From: Jiangella mangrovi | GTDB lineage: Bacteria > Actinomycetota > Actinomycetes > Jiangellales > Jiangellaceae | Assembly: GCF_014204975.1 (NCBI RefSeq) | Contig: NZ_JACHMM010000001.1 | Span: 2,976,001-3,040,000, forward strand | Direction: 5' to 3' | DNA: 64,000 nucleotides | Part shown: positions 48,456 through 56,004 of the stretch, in pieces | How the letters are laid out: each line of letters begins with the position of its first letter | Numbering within the stretch: position 1 is the stretch's first letter | Translations under genes and position numbers: made by a program | Notes under the pieces: model-generated | Database searches by the model: none | The model's input: only the letters and a program-made list of their open reading frames with translations | What the model was told of the DNA's origin: nothing

Positions 48456-49754
48456 ATGGCAGCACCCGAACCCTTCGACGCCGTCGACGTCATCCGGACC
48501 AAGCGCGATCACGGCGAGCTCTCCGACGGGCAGATCGACTGGGTCGTCGACGCGTACACGCGCGGCGTCGTCGCCGACGAGCAGATGTCGGCGTTGGCCA
48601 TGGCGATCCTGCTCAACGGCATGCAGCGGCGCGAGATCGCCCGGTGGACCGAGGCGATGATCCGCACCGGCCGGCGCATGGACTGGTCCGCCGTCGAGCG
48701 CCCCACCACCGACAAGCACTCCACCGGCGGCGTCGGCGACAAGATCACCCTTCCACTGGCGCCGACGGTGGCAGCCTGCGGTGCCGCGGTGCCCCAGCTG
48801 TCCGGGCGCGGGCTCGGCCACACCGGCGGCACGCTGGACAAGCTCGAGTCGATCCCGGGCTGGCGCGCGTCGCTGTCGGCGTCGGAGATGCTCGACGTGC
48901 TGCGTTCGACCGGCGCCGTCGTGTGCGCGGCCGGCGACGACCTCGCCCCGGCGGACAAGAAGCTGTACGCATTGCGCGACGTCACGAGCACCGTCGAGGC
49001 GATCCCGCTCATCGCGTCGTCGATCATGAGCAAGAAGATCGCCGAGGGCACCGGCGCGCTGGTCCTCGACGTCAAGGTGGGGTCCGGTGCGTTCATGAAG
49101 GACGTCCCGTCGGCGCGCGAGCTGGCGTCGACCATGGTCGCGCTCGGCTCGGACGCCGGGGTGCGGACCGTCGCGCTGCTGACGAACATGGAGACGCCGC
49201 TCGGGCTGACGGCGGGCAACGCGCTCGAGGTGCGCGAGTCGGTCGGGGTCCTCGACGGCGGCGGCCCCGAGGACGTCGTCGAGCTCACCGTCACGCTGGC
49301 GCGCGAGATGCTGGCCGCGGCCGGGCTCTCCGGCGGAAAGGACCCGGCCGACGCGCTGAAGGACGGCTCGGCCATGGACGTGTGGCGGCGGATGATCGCG
49401 GCACAGGGCGGCGACCCTTCGGCGCCGTTGCCGACGGCGAGTGAGACGCACACCGTCCTGGCGCCGGCGTCCGGCGTGCTGGCCCGCCTCGACGCGTACC
49501 AGGTGGGCGTCGCGGCCTGGAGGCTCGGCGCCGGCCGGGCCCGCAAGGACGAGTCGGTGCAGGCCGGCGCCGGGGTCGAGCTGCACGCCAAGCCGGGCGC
49601 GCTCGTGCGGGCCGGCGAGCCGCTGCTCACCCTGCACACCGACGAGCCGGCCCGGTTCGACCGCGCGCTCGAGGCGCTCGACGGCGGGTACCTCATCGCG
49701 CCCGAGGGCAGCCGGCCGGACCTCCCCGCACTGGTCATCGACCGCATCGGCTGA
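48456..49754 (+). CDS. deoA: thymidine phosphorylase
   Basis: This 432-residue enzyme reversibly phosphorolyses thymidine and deoxyuridine to base and deoxyribose-1-phosphate. The signature TDKHSTGGVGDKITLPLAP lies near residue 81. Phosphate/pyrimidine stretches include LSGRGLGHTGGTLDKLES and DVKVGSGAFMKD. The C-terminal beta/alpha domain includes AGVELHAKPGALV. ATG 48456 has a weak GATGAT -10-like element 6 nt upstream. It follows cdd in function, though separated by the protease and MDMPI genes. Confidence 0.95.
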   Translation: MAAPEPFDAVDVIRTKRDHGELSDGQIDWVVDAYTRGVVADEQMSALAMAILLNGMQRREIARWTEAMIRTGRRMDWSAVERPTTDKHSTGGVGDKITLPLAPTVAACGAAVPQLSGRGLGHTGGTLDKLESIPGWRASLSASEMLDVLRSTGAVVCAAGDDLAPADKKLYALRDVTSTVEAIPLIASSIMSKKIAEGTGALVLDVKVGSGAFMKDVPSARELASTMVALGSDAGVRTVALLTNMETPLGLTAGNALEVRESVGVLDGGGPEDVVELTVTLAREMLAAAGLSGGKDPADALKDGSAMDVWRRMIAAQGGDPSAPLPTASETHTVLAPASGVLARLDAYQVGVAAWRLGAGRARKDESVQAGAGVELHAKPGALVRAGEPLLTLHTDEPARFDRALEALDGGYLIAPEGSRPDLPALVIDRIG

Positions 49755-49764
49755 AGGAAGAGTG

Positions 49765-50118
49765 ATGGTGAGACTGATCGACGCGCCGGCACGGATCCCC
49801 GTGCCCGGCGGCAAGGTCATCGACGAGTACGTCGGCCGGGTCGCGACGCAGAACGGCGCCGTCTCGGTGGCCCGCATGCAGGCGCCGGCCGGGTGGGACG
49901 AGCCGGCCCAGACCCCGGAGTTCGACGAGATCACGGTCGTGCTGAGCGGCAGCGTGGTGGTCGAGCACGACGGCGGCAGCACGACGGTCGCGGCGGGGCA
50001 GGCGCTGTTCACGACGGCGGGCGAGCGGGTCCGGTACACCGCGGGACCCGACGGCGCCGACTACGTCGCCGTCTGCCTGCCGGCGTTCGCCCCGGATCTC
50101 GCCCACCGCGAGGACTGA
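49765..50118 (+). CDS. cupin domain protein
   Basis: This 117-residue single cupin is similar to small EutQ-like or sugar/ethanolamine cupins. The core FDEITVVLSGSVVVEHDGG and QALFTTAGERVRY provide one cupin barrel. The canonical metal-binding His set is not complete, with Glu/Asp and a single His visible. It starts 10 bp after deoA with GGAAG upstream (GTG 49762 also possible). Co-transcription with deoA suggests a role in sugar or nucleoside catabolism, but none is proven. Confidence 0.78.
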   Translation: MVRLIDAPARIPVPGGKVIDEYVGRVATQNGAVSVARMQAPAGWDEPAQTPEFDEITVVLSGSVVVEHDGGSTTVAAGQALFTTAGERVRYTAGPDGADYVAVCLPAFAPDLAHRED

Positions 50119-50129
50119 TCGGCACACCA

Positions 50130-50163
50130 ACTGGTACAGCGTCCACCAGCTGTACCAGTACAG
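50130..50163. promoter_or_regulatory. MocR operator overlapping its own -10 box
   Basis: ACTGGTACAG (50130-50139) is mirrored by CTGTACCAGT (50150-50159). A tighter palindrome, CTGTACCAGTACAG, covers 50150-50163. TACAGT (50159-50164) is 6 nt from the MocR ATG, so binding would block a leaderless promoter. The motif recurs at 52459-52476. Confidence 0.75.
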
Positions 50164-50170
50164 TTGCGGG

Positions 50171-51502
50171 ATGCCAGCCGAGGACCTGATCGCCGGCCGC
50201 ACGTCGCGTGACATCGCGGACAGCGTCGAGGCGGCCGTCGAGGCCGGGCGGCTCGTCGAGGCCGAGCCGCTGCCGTCGGTGCGCGGGCTCGCGTCCCGGC
50301 TCGGCGTCAGCCCGACGACGGTGTCCGCCGCCTACCGCGACCTGCGGTTGCGCGGCGTCGTCACCAGCGAGGCGGGCCGGGTCACGCGGGTCGGGGTGCG
50401 GCCGGTCAGCCGGGCGCAGCAGTTCGGCCCGGTGGCGCCGGGACTGCGCGACCTCAGCGACGGCAACCCCGATCCGCGGATGCTGCCGGACGTGGCCGCG
50501 GCGCTCGGCGGGCTCGAGGTCCCGCGGTTCCTGTACGGTGCGCCGGCCGTCCTGCCCGAGCTGGCGGAGATCGCACTGGACCAGTTCGGCGACCTTCCCG
50601 CGTCGTTGCGCTCGCAGGCCGGCCCGGTCGCCGTCGTCGGCGGGGCCATGGACGGGGTCGAGCGGGTGCTCGCCAGCCGGGCCCGGCCGAACGACCGCAT
50701 CGCCGTCGAGGACCCCGGCTACCCGGGCGTGCTCGAGCTGGTGCGGTCGATGGGCATGGTCCCCGTCGGGGTCGCCGTCGACGACTCCGGGCCGGTGCCG
50801 TCGTCGCTCGCGGCCGCACTCGAGACGCGGGTGGCGGCGGTCGTCGTCACGCCGCGTGCGCAGAACCCCACCGGTGCCGCCGTCGACGCCGCGCGGGCCC
50901 GCGAACTCCGCGCCGTGCTCGACGCCCACCCGGACGTGCTGGTCGTCGAGGACGACCACGCGTCGCTGATCGCCGGCGCCCCGTACGTCTCGGTCAGCGC
51001 CGGGCGGCGGTCGTGGGCGGTCGTGCGGACGACCAGCAAGGTGCTCGGGCCGGACCTGCGCACCGGTTTCCTGCTCGCCGACCCGCGGACCGCCCGCCGG
51101 GTCGCGGAGCGGCAGCTGGTCGGGGCCGGCTGGGTGAGCCACGTGCTGCAGCACCTGGTGGTACGCCTCCTGTCCGACGACGATGTCCGCACCGGCATGC
51201 GGCTGGCCGGCGACCTCTACCGGGCGCGGCGGCAGTCGTTGCTGGGCCGGCTGGCCGAGCGGGGGATCGCGGCGCGCGGCCGCTCCGGCCTGAACGTCTG
51301 GGTGCCGGTGCCGCACGAGGTGCCGGTGGTGCAGGCCCTGCAAGATCGTGGTTGGGCGGTCCGGGCCGGCGAGCCGCACCGCACCCACAGCGAGCCGTTC
51401 GTCCGCATCACGACGGCGACCCTGGGGTCCGACGAGGCCGAGCGGTTCGCTGGGGATCTCGCCGCCGTGCTCGGGCGGCCCGGCCGCACCCGCCTCGCCT
51501 GA
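50171..51502 (+). CDS. MocR-type GntR/aminotransferase-fold regulator
   Basis: This 443-residue PLP-sensing regulator has an N-terminal GntR winged helix (PLPSVRGLASRLGVSPTTVSAAYRDLR, residues about 35-65) and a fold-type I aminotransferase domain. That domain has the PLP lysine in RTTSKVLGPDLR near residue 295, TPRAQNPTGAAV and the substrate Arg in FVRITTATL. The palindromes at its start and between paiB-like and amidohydrolase genes suggest it controls all three. MocR proteins often govern vitamin B6 or amino-compound metabolism. The effector here is unknown. Confidence 0.92.
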   Translation: MPAEDLIAGRTSRDIADSVEAAVEAGRLVEAEPLPSVRGLASRLGVSPTTVSAAYRDLRLRGVVTSEAGRVTRVGVRPVSRAQQFGPVAPGLRDLSDGNPDPRMLPDVAAALGGLEVPRFLYGAPAVLPELAEIALDQFGDLPASLRSQAGPVAVVGGAMDGVERVLASRARPNDRIAVEDPGYPGVLELVRSMGMVPVGVAVDDSGPVPSSLAAALETRVAAVVVTPRAQNPTGAAVDAARARELRAVLDAHPDVLVVEDDHASLIAGAPYVSVSAGRRSWAVVRTTSKVLGPDLRTGFLLADPRTARRVAERQLVGAGWVSHVLQHLVVRLLSDDDVRTGMRLAGDLYRARRQSLLGRLAERGIAARGRSGLNVWVPVPHEVPVVQALQDRGWAVRAGEPHRTHSEPFVRITTATLGSDEAERFAGDLAAVLGRPGRTRLA

Positions 51503-51530
51503 CCGCCACACCCGCACGACGACCCCGGCC

Positions 51531-51773
51531 CGTCTTCGATGGTGTGCCCCGTCTTTGATGGTGTGGCCCGTCCTTGATGGCGAGGCCCGTCCTCGATGGC
51601 GAGGGTCGTCTTCAATAGCGTCAGCCGTCTTCACTAGCGAGAGTCGTCTTCTGCGCGCGATCCGGGCCGCAGAGGACGGTTCCCGCTAGTGAAGACGGCC
51701 TGCGCTAGTGAAGACGGCCTGCGCGATCGAGGACGGCCTGCGCTATTGAAGACGAGCCGCGCCAGTGAGGACG
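51531..51773. repeat. mirrored array of 19-bp repeats
   Basis: Seven CGTC(T/C)T-type units start at 51531, 51550, 51569, 51588, 51607, 51626 and 51645, exactly 19 bp apart. Six inverted units end at 51678, 51697, 51716, 51735, 51754 and 51773, again 19 bp apart. All pairs share the centre 51661.5. The unit is close to CGTCTTCAATAGCG. The array fills the 283-bp gap between the convergent MocR and PaiB-like genes. RNA from either strand would fold into one long hairpin. Confidence 0.95.
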
Positions 51774-51785
51774 GCTGGGCGGCGG

Positions 51786-52448
51786 TCAGGCGAGGCGGAG
51801 GACGTCGGCCATGAGGGCGGCCAGTTCGCGGTCGCGGCCGGACGGGCTGGCGGCGAACGAGTCGTGCACCCGGCGCTGGGTCTCGGGCGTCTTGTTCTGG
51901 CTGAGCTTGAACGTGCTGCGGACGTCCTCGACGGTGATCTCGAACGGCGTGATGCCGGCGAGCAGCTTCTCGATGTAGTCCAGCGACGACGTCGGGTCCC
52001 AGCCGGTGCCGGCGTTGGACTCCGTGGCGTCGATGCTGGCCCGCATGATCGCCAGCGCCTCGTCCCGGTCGTCGACCACGCGAACGGGGCCGCTCAGGTG
52101 CACGGCGGCGTAGTTCCAGGTCGGCGCCTGGGGCTGCGACGGATCGTAGAGCGTCGGCGATACGTAGCCGTCCGGCCCGAGGAACACCGCCAGCGCGTAC
52201 CCGGCCGCCCGCAGCGCCGCGCCCTGCGGGTTCGTCCGCGCCAGGTGCCCGATGACCGTCGCGCCGAGCAGCGGCTCGTCGTCGACCGGCGGGCCGTCCG
52301 CGCCCGGTCGACGCAGCATCAGCACGTGTGTCGCCACCGGAGCAGCCGAAGCGCCCACGCCGCAGATGACCAGCCCGAACGGGTTCTCGCGGACCAGGCG
52401 TCCCTCGCGCTCGGGCAGGTCGGCGCGGTAGTGCCGAGGCGTGTGCAT
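51786..52448 (-). CDS. PaiB-like FMN-binding protein
   Basis: This 220-residue split-barrel flavin-binding protein belongs to the PaiB / FMN-binding negative transcriptional regulator family. It has the N-terminal MHTPRHYR type start, FGLVICGVG, GHLARTNPQ and ALAVFLGPDGYVSPTLY, with WNYAAVHLSGPVRV. Despite the name, DNA binding is not evident. Its promoter holds a copy of the MocR palindrome. It converges on mocR, with the 19-bp array between the stops. Confidence 0.87.
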   Translation of the reverse strand: MHTPRHYRADLPEREGRLVRENPFGLVICGVGASAAPVATHVLMLRRPGADGPPVDDEPLLGATVIGHLARTNPQGAALRAAGYALAVFLGPDGYVSPTLYDPSQPQAPTWNYAAVHLSGPVRVVDDRDEALAIMRASIDATESNAGTGWDPTSSLDYIEKLLAGITPFEITVEDVRSTFKLSQNKTPETQRRVHDSFAASPSGRDRELAALMADVLRLA

Positions 52449-52458
52449 CGCGGCTCCC

Positions 52459-52476
52459 AACTGTACTGGTACGGTT
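52459..52476. promoter_or_regulatory. MocR operator in paiB-like/amidohydrolase promoter
   Basis: AACTGTACTGGTACGGTT is a near-perfect 18-bp dyad (one mismatch pair). It matches CTGTACCAGTACAG at the mocR promoter. It lies 11 bp before the PaiB-like start and upstream of the divergent amidohydrolase. Confidence 0.72.
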
Positions 52477-52547
52477 GCTGCGACCGTAACGTAACAGTCG
52501 TCGAACTGCCAGACTCGGCCCGGCCGGAACGACCTGCTGGAGGTGCG

Positions 52548-54215
52548 GTGGAGCTCGACCTGCTGGTGACCGGAGCCCGGATCGCGACCATGGATCCCGC
52601 TCGTCCCGCCGCCACCCGGCTCGGCGTCTGGCGCGGGCGCGTGGCCGGCCTCGACGAGGAGGTCGACGGGCTGCGGGCCCGGCGGACGATCGACTTCGGC
52701 GGCGCCACCGTCCTGCCCGGGTTCGTCGACGCGCACAGTCACCTGGCCTGGACCGGCATGGCGGCCGTCCTGGTCGACCTGTCGGCGTGCCGCACCCGCG
52801 ACGCCGTCCTCGACGCGATCCGCCGCGCCGCCGACGCCACCACCGGCACCACCGCCGGCGACGGCCGAGGCGAGGCCTGGGTCGACCTCGCCGGCTACGA
52901 CCAGCGACCGCTCGGCGGCCACCTCACCCGCGACGACCTCGAGCGAGCCGCGCCCGGCCGCCGGGTCTACGTCCGGCACATCTCCGGTCACGCCTGCCTG
53001 GTGTCCGACGCCGTGCTGGCCACCGTCACCGACGACGAGTTCGCGGCGCACGCCCCCGGGGTCGTCCGCGACGCCACCGGCCGGCCGACCGGCCTGCTCG
53101 AAGAGGGCGCCATGGCCATCGCCCGCGCCCGCCGGCTGCCGTACGGGCTGGACGAGATCGTCGCCGCCATCGAGACCGCGGGCCGCGAGTGCCTGGCGCA
53201 GGGCATCACCACGGTCGCCGAGGCCGGCATCGTCACCGACCTCGCCGGGTCGTCGCCGGTCGAGCTGGCCGCCTACCAGGTCGCCCGCGAGCAGGGCCGG
53301 CTGCCGGTCCGGGTCCAGGCGATGGTCCCGGCGGCCATGCTGCGCCCCTCCGGCGCGGCGCCCGGCGACGGCATCGCACGCGCCATCGACCTCGGCCTGC
53401 GCACCGGGCTCGGCGACGACCGGCTGTCCGTCGGCGCGCTGAAGCTCTGGCTCGACGGTGGCATGATGGCCCGCACCGCCGCACTGACGGCGCCGTACCT
53501 CACGACCGACGGGGCCACCGGCGGCAGCGTCGGCCACGGAGGCACCGGCCAGCTCGCCTTCGACCACGACGAGCTCGCGAGCCTCATCCTCGACGCCCAC
53601 CGGGCCGGCTGGCAGCTCGCCATCCACGCCATCGGCGACGCAGCGGTCGACCAGGCCATCGCCGTCGTCACCGCCGCCCAGCGAGCCCACCCGCGCCCCG
53701 ACGCCCGGCACCGGGTCGAGCACGGCGGGCTGGTCCGCCCCGACCAGCTGCCCCGACTCGCAGAAGCCGGCCTGACCGTGGTCGTCCAGCCGACCTTCCT
53801 GCACGCCTTCGGCGACGACTACACCGCGATCATGGGCCCCGAGCGCAGCGGCTGGATGTACCGCGGCCGCGCGTTCCTCGACCACGGTATCGCGGTCGCC
53901 GGCAGCTCCGACCGCCCGGTCGCCGACGGCGCGCCGCTGCGGGCGATCCAGTTCATGGTCGAGCGGGCCAGCTCGTCCGGCGCCCCCGTCGGCCCGGACG
54001 AGGCCGTCACCGTCGACGAGGCGCTGGCCGCCTACACCACCGGCAGCGCCTACGCCTGCCGCATCGACGACGTCGCCGGCCGGCTCGCCGCCGGAACGCT
54101 GGCCGACCTCGTGGTCCTGGGCGCCGACCCGCGCGAGGTGGCGCCGTCGGCCATCGCGGACATCCCGATCGTCGCGACGGTGCTCGGCGGCGAGGTCGTC
54201 CACGGGGCCATCTAG
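52548..54215 (+). CDS. amidohydrolase family 3 (YtcJ-like) hydrolase
   Basis: This 555-residue metal-dependent hydrolase has an N-terminal beta-sandwich part, then the metal motif PGFVDAHSHLAW near residue 62. The KLWLDGGMM Lys-region and later His ligands (AIHAIGDAAVDQ, RVEHGGL) follow, with the catalytic Asp in AGSSDRPV near 455. Family members cleave amides or N-acyl amino compounds, and the substrate is unknown. GGAGG precedes GTG 52548. Divergence from the PaiB-like gene with a MocR operator between suggests induced catabolism of an amino compound. Confidence 0.9.
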   Translation: MELDLLVTGARIATMDPARPAATRLGVWRGRVAGLDEEVDGLRARRTIDFGGATVLPGFVDAHSHLAWTGMAAVLVDLSACRTRDAVLDAIRRAADATTGTTAGDGRGEAWVDLAGYDQRPLGGHLTRDDLERAAPGRRVYVRHISGHACLVSDAVLATVTDDEFAAHAPGVVRDATGRPTGLLEEGAMAIARARRLPYGLDEIVAAIETAGRECLAQGITTVAEAGIVTDLAGSSPVELAAYQVAREQGRLPVRVQAMVPAAMLRPSGAAPGDGIARAIDLGLRTGLGDDRLSVGALKLWLDGGMMARTAALTAPYLTTDGATGGSVGHGGTGQLAFDHDELASLILDAHRAGWQLAIHAIGDAAVDQAIAVVTAAQRAHPRPDARHRVEHGGLVRPDQLPRLAEAGLTVVVQPTFLHAFGDDYTAIMGPERSGWMYRGRAFLDHGIAVAGSSDRPVADGAPLRAIQFMVERASSSGAPVGPDEAVTVDEALAAYTTGSAYACRIDDVAGRLAAGTLADLVVLGADPREVAPSAIADIPIVATVLGGEVVHGAI

Positions 54216-54596
54216 CTCGAAGCCGACCGCAAGGTCTCACGCGGCGGCGAGTCCCACGACGGAAAGGTGACTCAGCTCCGCTCGGAGTACCCCTTACGGG
54301 ACCGCCCCTACGCCTGGCGACGTAGGCGGCGGCTCGGCACTTGGGCCGATGTGTCGCCGTCGCCCGGCTGGAACCGTGGAGTCATGGTGTTCAGGACCCT
54401 CACGGCGGGCGCGTTCCTCGTCGGGGCGCCGCCCGGGGCGACGGAACCCGACGCGGAACCGCAGCTGACGCCGTCGTCGCCGGAAGAGATGGAAGAGAAC
54501 GAGCGTGAGCGTTCCCGCTCCTAGGGACGCACAGACGAGAGCGCCGGGCTCGCGGGGGACGAGCCCGGCGCTCTCGCCGGTCAGAGGATGCGCGGC
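54216..54596. other. gene-poor gap between amidohydrolase and DoxX genes
   Basis: No convincing gene is seen. A short plus-strand frame (54384-54524) has a poorly placed ribosome site and an acidic low-complexity tail. The only clear element is the hairpin at 54537-54575. Confidence 0.6.
54537..54575. terminator. bidirectional hairpin terminator
   Basis: GAGAGCGCCGGGCTCG (54537-54552) is perfectly mirrored at 54560-54575 with a 7-nt loop. It lies between the ends of the convergent amidohydrolase and DoxX genes. No U-tract follows. Confidence 0.75.
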
Positions 54597-55091
54597 CTAG
54601 AGTCGCGACTCCGTGCGCGCGCCCAGCGCCTTCGCGCCGAGTACCAGGACGATCGCGGCGAACACGATGTCCTTGAAGACGTACTGCGCCTCGAGCGTCG
54701 GGGTGCCGCCGGGGAACATGTCGCCGAAGAACAGCACGAGCGGCGACATCATCCCGGCCAGCGCGCCGGCCAGCACCACCAGGCCGGTCCGCAGGAACTT
54801 GCCGGTGACCAGCGTGAGCCCGATGAACGTCTCGATGACGGCGGTCATCACGACGGCGGTCTGGCCGCTCACCAGGCCGAGCGTGAGGGTGTCGATGGTC
54901 CGCATGACCAGCGGCTCCGCCGGGCTCGCACCCGGGAAGAACTTCAGGACGCCGAACGCGAGGAACACGGTGCCGAGGCTGATCTGCAGCAGCTGGACGC
55001 CATGTGCCGCGAGCCAGCGGGCGGCGACGGCGACCGGGTCGCGCCGGGTGGGGGCGGGGGTCATCGGCCGGACGGGCGCTGTGGTGGACAT
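54597..55091 (-). CDS. DoxX family membrane protein
   Basis: This 164-residue membrane protein has four predicted helices (about 35-52, 70-95, 100-120, 135-155). The DoxX-type core is LLQISLGTVFLAFGVLKFFPG. DoxX proteins are linked to redox stress or thiol metabolism in mycobacteria, and the reaction is unknown. The start ATG 55091 precedes an 85-bp leader reaching a GC-rich hairpin at 55145. It stands as a single-gene unit. Confidence 0.83.
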   Translation of the reverse strand: MSTTAPVRPMTPAPTRRDPVAVAARWLAAHGVQLLQISLGTVFLAFGVLKFFPGASPAEPLVMRTIDTLTLGLVSGQTAVVMTAVIETFIGLTLVTGKFLRTGLVVLAGALAGMMSPLVLFFGDMFPGGTPTLEAQYVFKDIVFAAIVLVLGAKALGARTESRL

Positions 55092-55144
55092 GATCTACCA
55101 TCCTTCGTTGAGAGGGGTCCGCGGCTTGGACTGTCCTTCTCGGC

Positions 55145-55174
55145 GGACCGCCGGAGTTGCCGCTCCGGCGGTCC
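55145..55174. terminator. 12-bp hairpin upstream of DoxX gene
   Basis: GGACCGCCGGAG (55145-55156) pairs perfectly with 55163-55174 around a 6-nt loop. It lies in a gene-free 453-bp stretch (55092-55544) together with the larger hairpin at 55319-55361. It may stop read-through towards doxX. Confidence 0.5.
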
Positions 55175-55318
55175 TTCACCGACTCCCGTCTGGGAGTGGT
55201 CCTCACGCTACGAAGGCGTCTCGTGCTCGCACGTCGGCCGGCGGGCGTATCTCGCGCCTACGGCAGGCGACGTACGGGAGTGCAGGCGGCACTCAGGGGA
55301 GTAGGGGGCACGCGAAGA

Positions 55319-55361
55319 GGCCGGGGGATCCGGGCGCTGCCTTCGCCCGGATCCCCCGGCC
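55319..55361. terminator. 18-bp perfect hairpin
   Basis: GGCCGGGGGATCCGGGCG (55319-55336) is perfectly mirrored at 55344-55361 with a 7-nt loop. On the plus strand CTTTCCCC follows. No gene on either side obviously ends here, so its purpose is unclear. Confidence 0.6.
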
Positions 55362-55514
55362 CTTTCCCCGTGGATCCCCGTCGTGCGAGTCGTGCGGCGT
55401 TGCGGCCTACTCCCCAGTGCGGCCGAACGCCCTATCTCCGCATCGACCGAACGGCCGACTGGACAATTCCGGAGGATGTCCGAATTGCATCCGTGTGATT
55501 GATTCTGGCCTCGC

Positions 55515-55535
55515 CCGAATTGCGGAACAATTCGG
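55515..55535 (-). terminator. hairpin after the 53-residue gene
   Basis: CCGAATTG and CAATTCGG form an 8-bp perfect stem with a 5-nt loop, 10 bp beyond the stop of the small minus-strand gene at 55545. It is AT-richer than its surroundings. Confidence 0.45.
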
Positions 55536-55544
55536 ACGAATCGC

Positions 55545-55706
55545 TCAGTCTCCCGCCGTGCCCGGGAGGGTCGATGGCAGCCGGCCGGCGGCGCCGTCGG
55601 GTCCGAGGGGGACGATGCGCCGGCCCTCACGCCGGATGGGGCGAGCCTCCCAGGCGTGGTCGGCGGCGTTCCAGGTCAGCACGTACTCCGTGTCGCGGCG
55701 CAGCAT
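55545..55706 (-). CDS. 53-residue hypothetical protein
   Basis: This small protein has the start MLRRDTEYVLTWNAADHAWE and a basic middle (RPIRREGRR). It has no signal or helix long enough for the membrane. The ATG at 55706 has an unusually strong AGGAGGG at 8 nt, the main reason to accept it. It is divergent from the XRE-TPR regulator (300 bp) and followed by a hairpin. No family is recognised. It may be a partner of the regulator. Confidence 0.55.
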   Translation of the reverse strand: MLRRDTEYVLTWNAADHAWEARPIRREGRRIVPLGPDGAAGRLPSTLPGTAGD

Positions 55707-56004
55707 GGTCGAGCCCTCCTGAATCCCCTGGCGGGTCCCCCGGGAAGTCTCGGCGGGTTGCCGGGTCGGGGTGGATTCCGGCAACCCGCCTCAAGTCACG
55801 GCATCCATGATCGGTGTCGAATCGGGAGAAAGGCACCGGCCATGACTCGTGTTTCGATCCTTTCGCCGGAATTGGGTGATCAGTAGGGCGTCGAGGTGGG
55901 ATCATCGGGGGAGGCGAGAGGGGATGGTTCGGGATTCTCCGGATCACCTGACAGCAATCCGCCGAGAATGCCATTATGTTCCTCCCCACGTATGTGGAGA
56001 CATC

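Noticed and set aside
51531-51773. CRISPR array
   Set aside because: Units are 19 bp with no unique spacers between them, are mirrored in orientation, and no cas genes are nearby.
54384-54524. Short plus-strand frame with an acidic tail
   Set aside because: The ribosome site is only 2 nt from the ATG and the translation has no recognisable domain or clear export signal.
55157-55498. Open frames in the hairpin-rich gap
   Set aside because: They cover the perfect palindromes, are Arg-rich shadows, and have no ribosome site.
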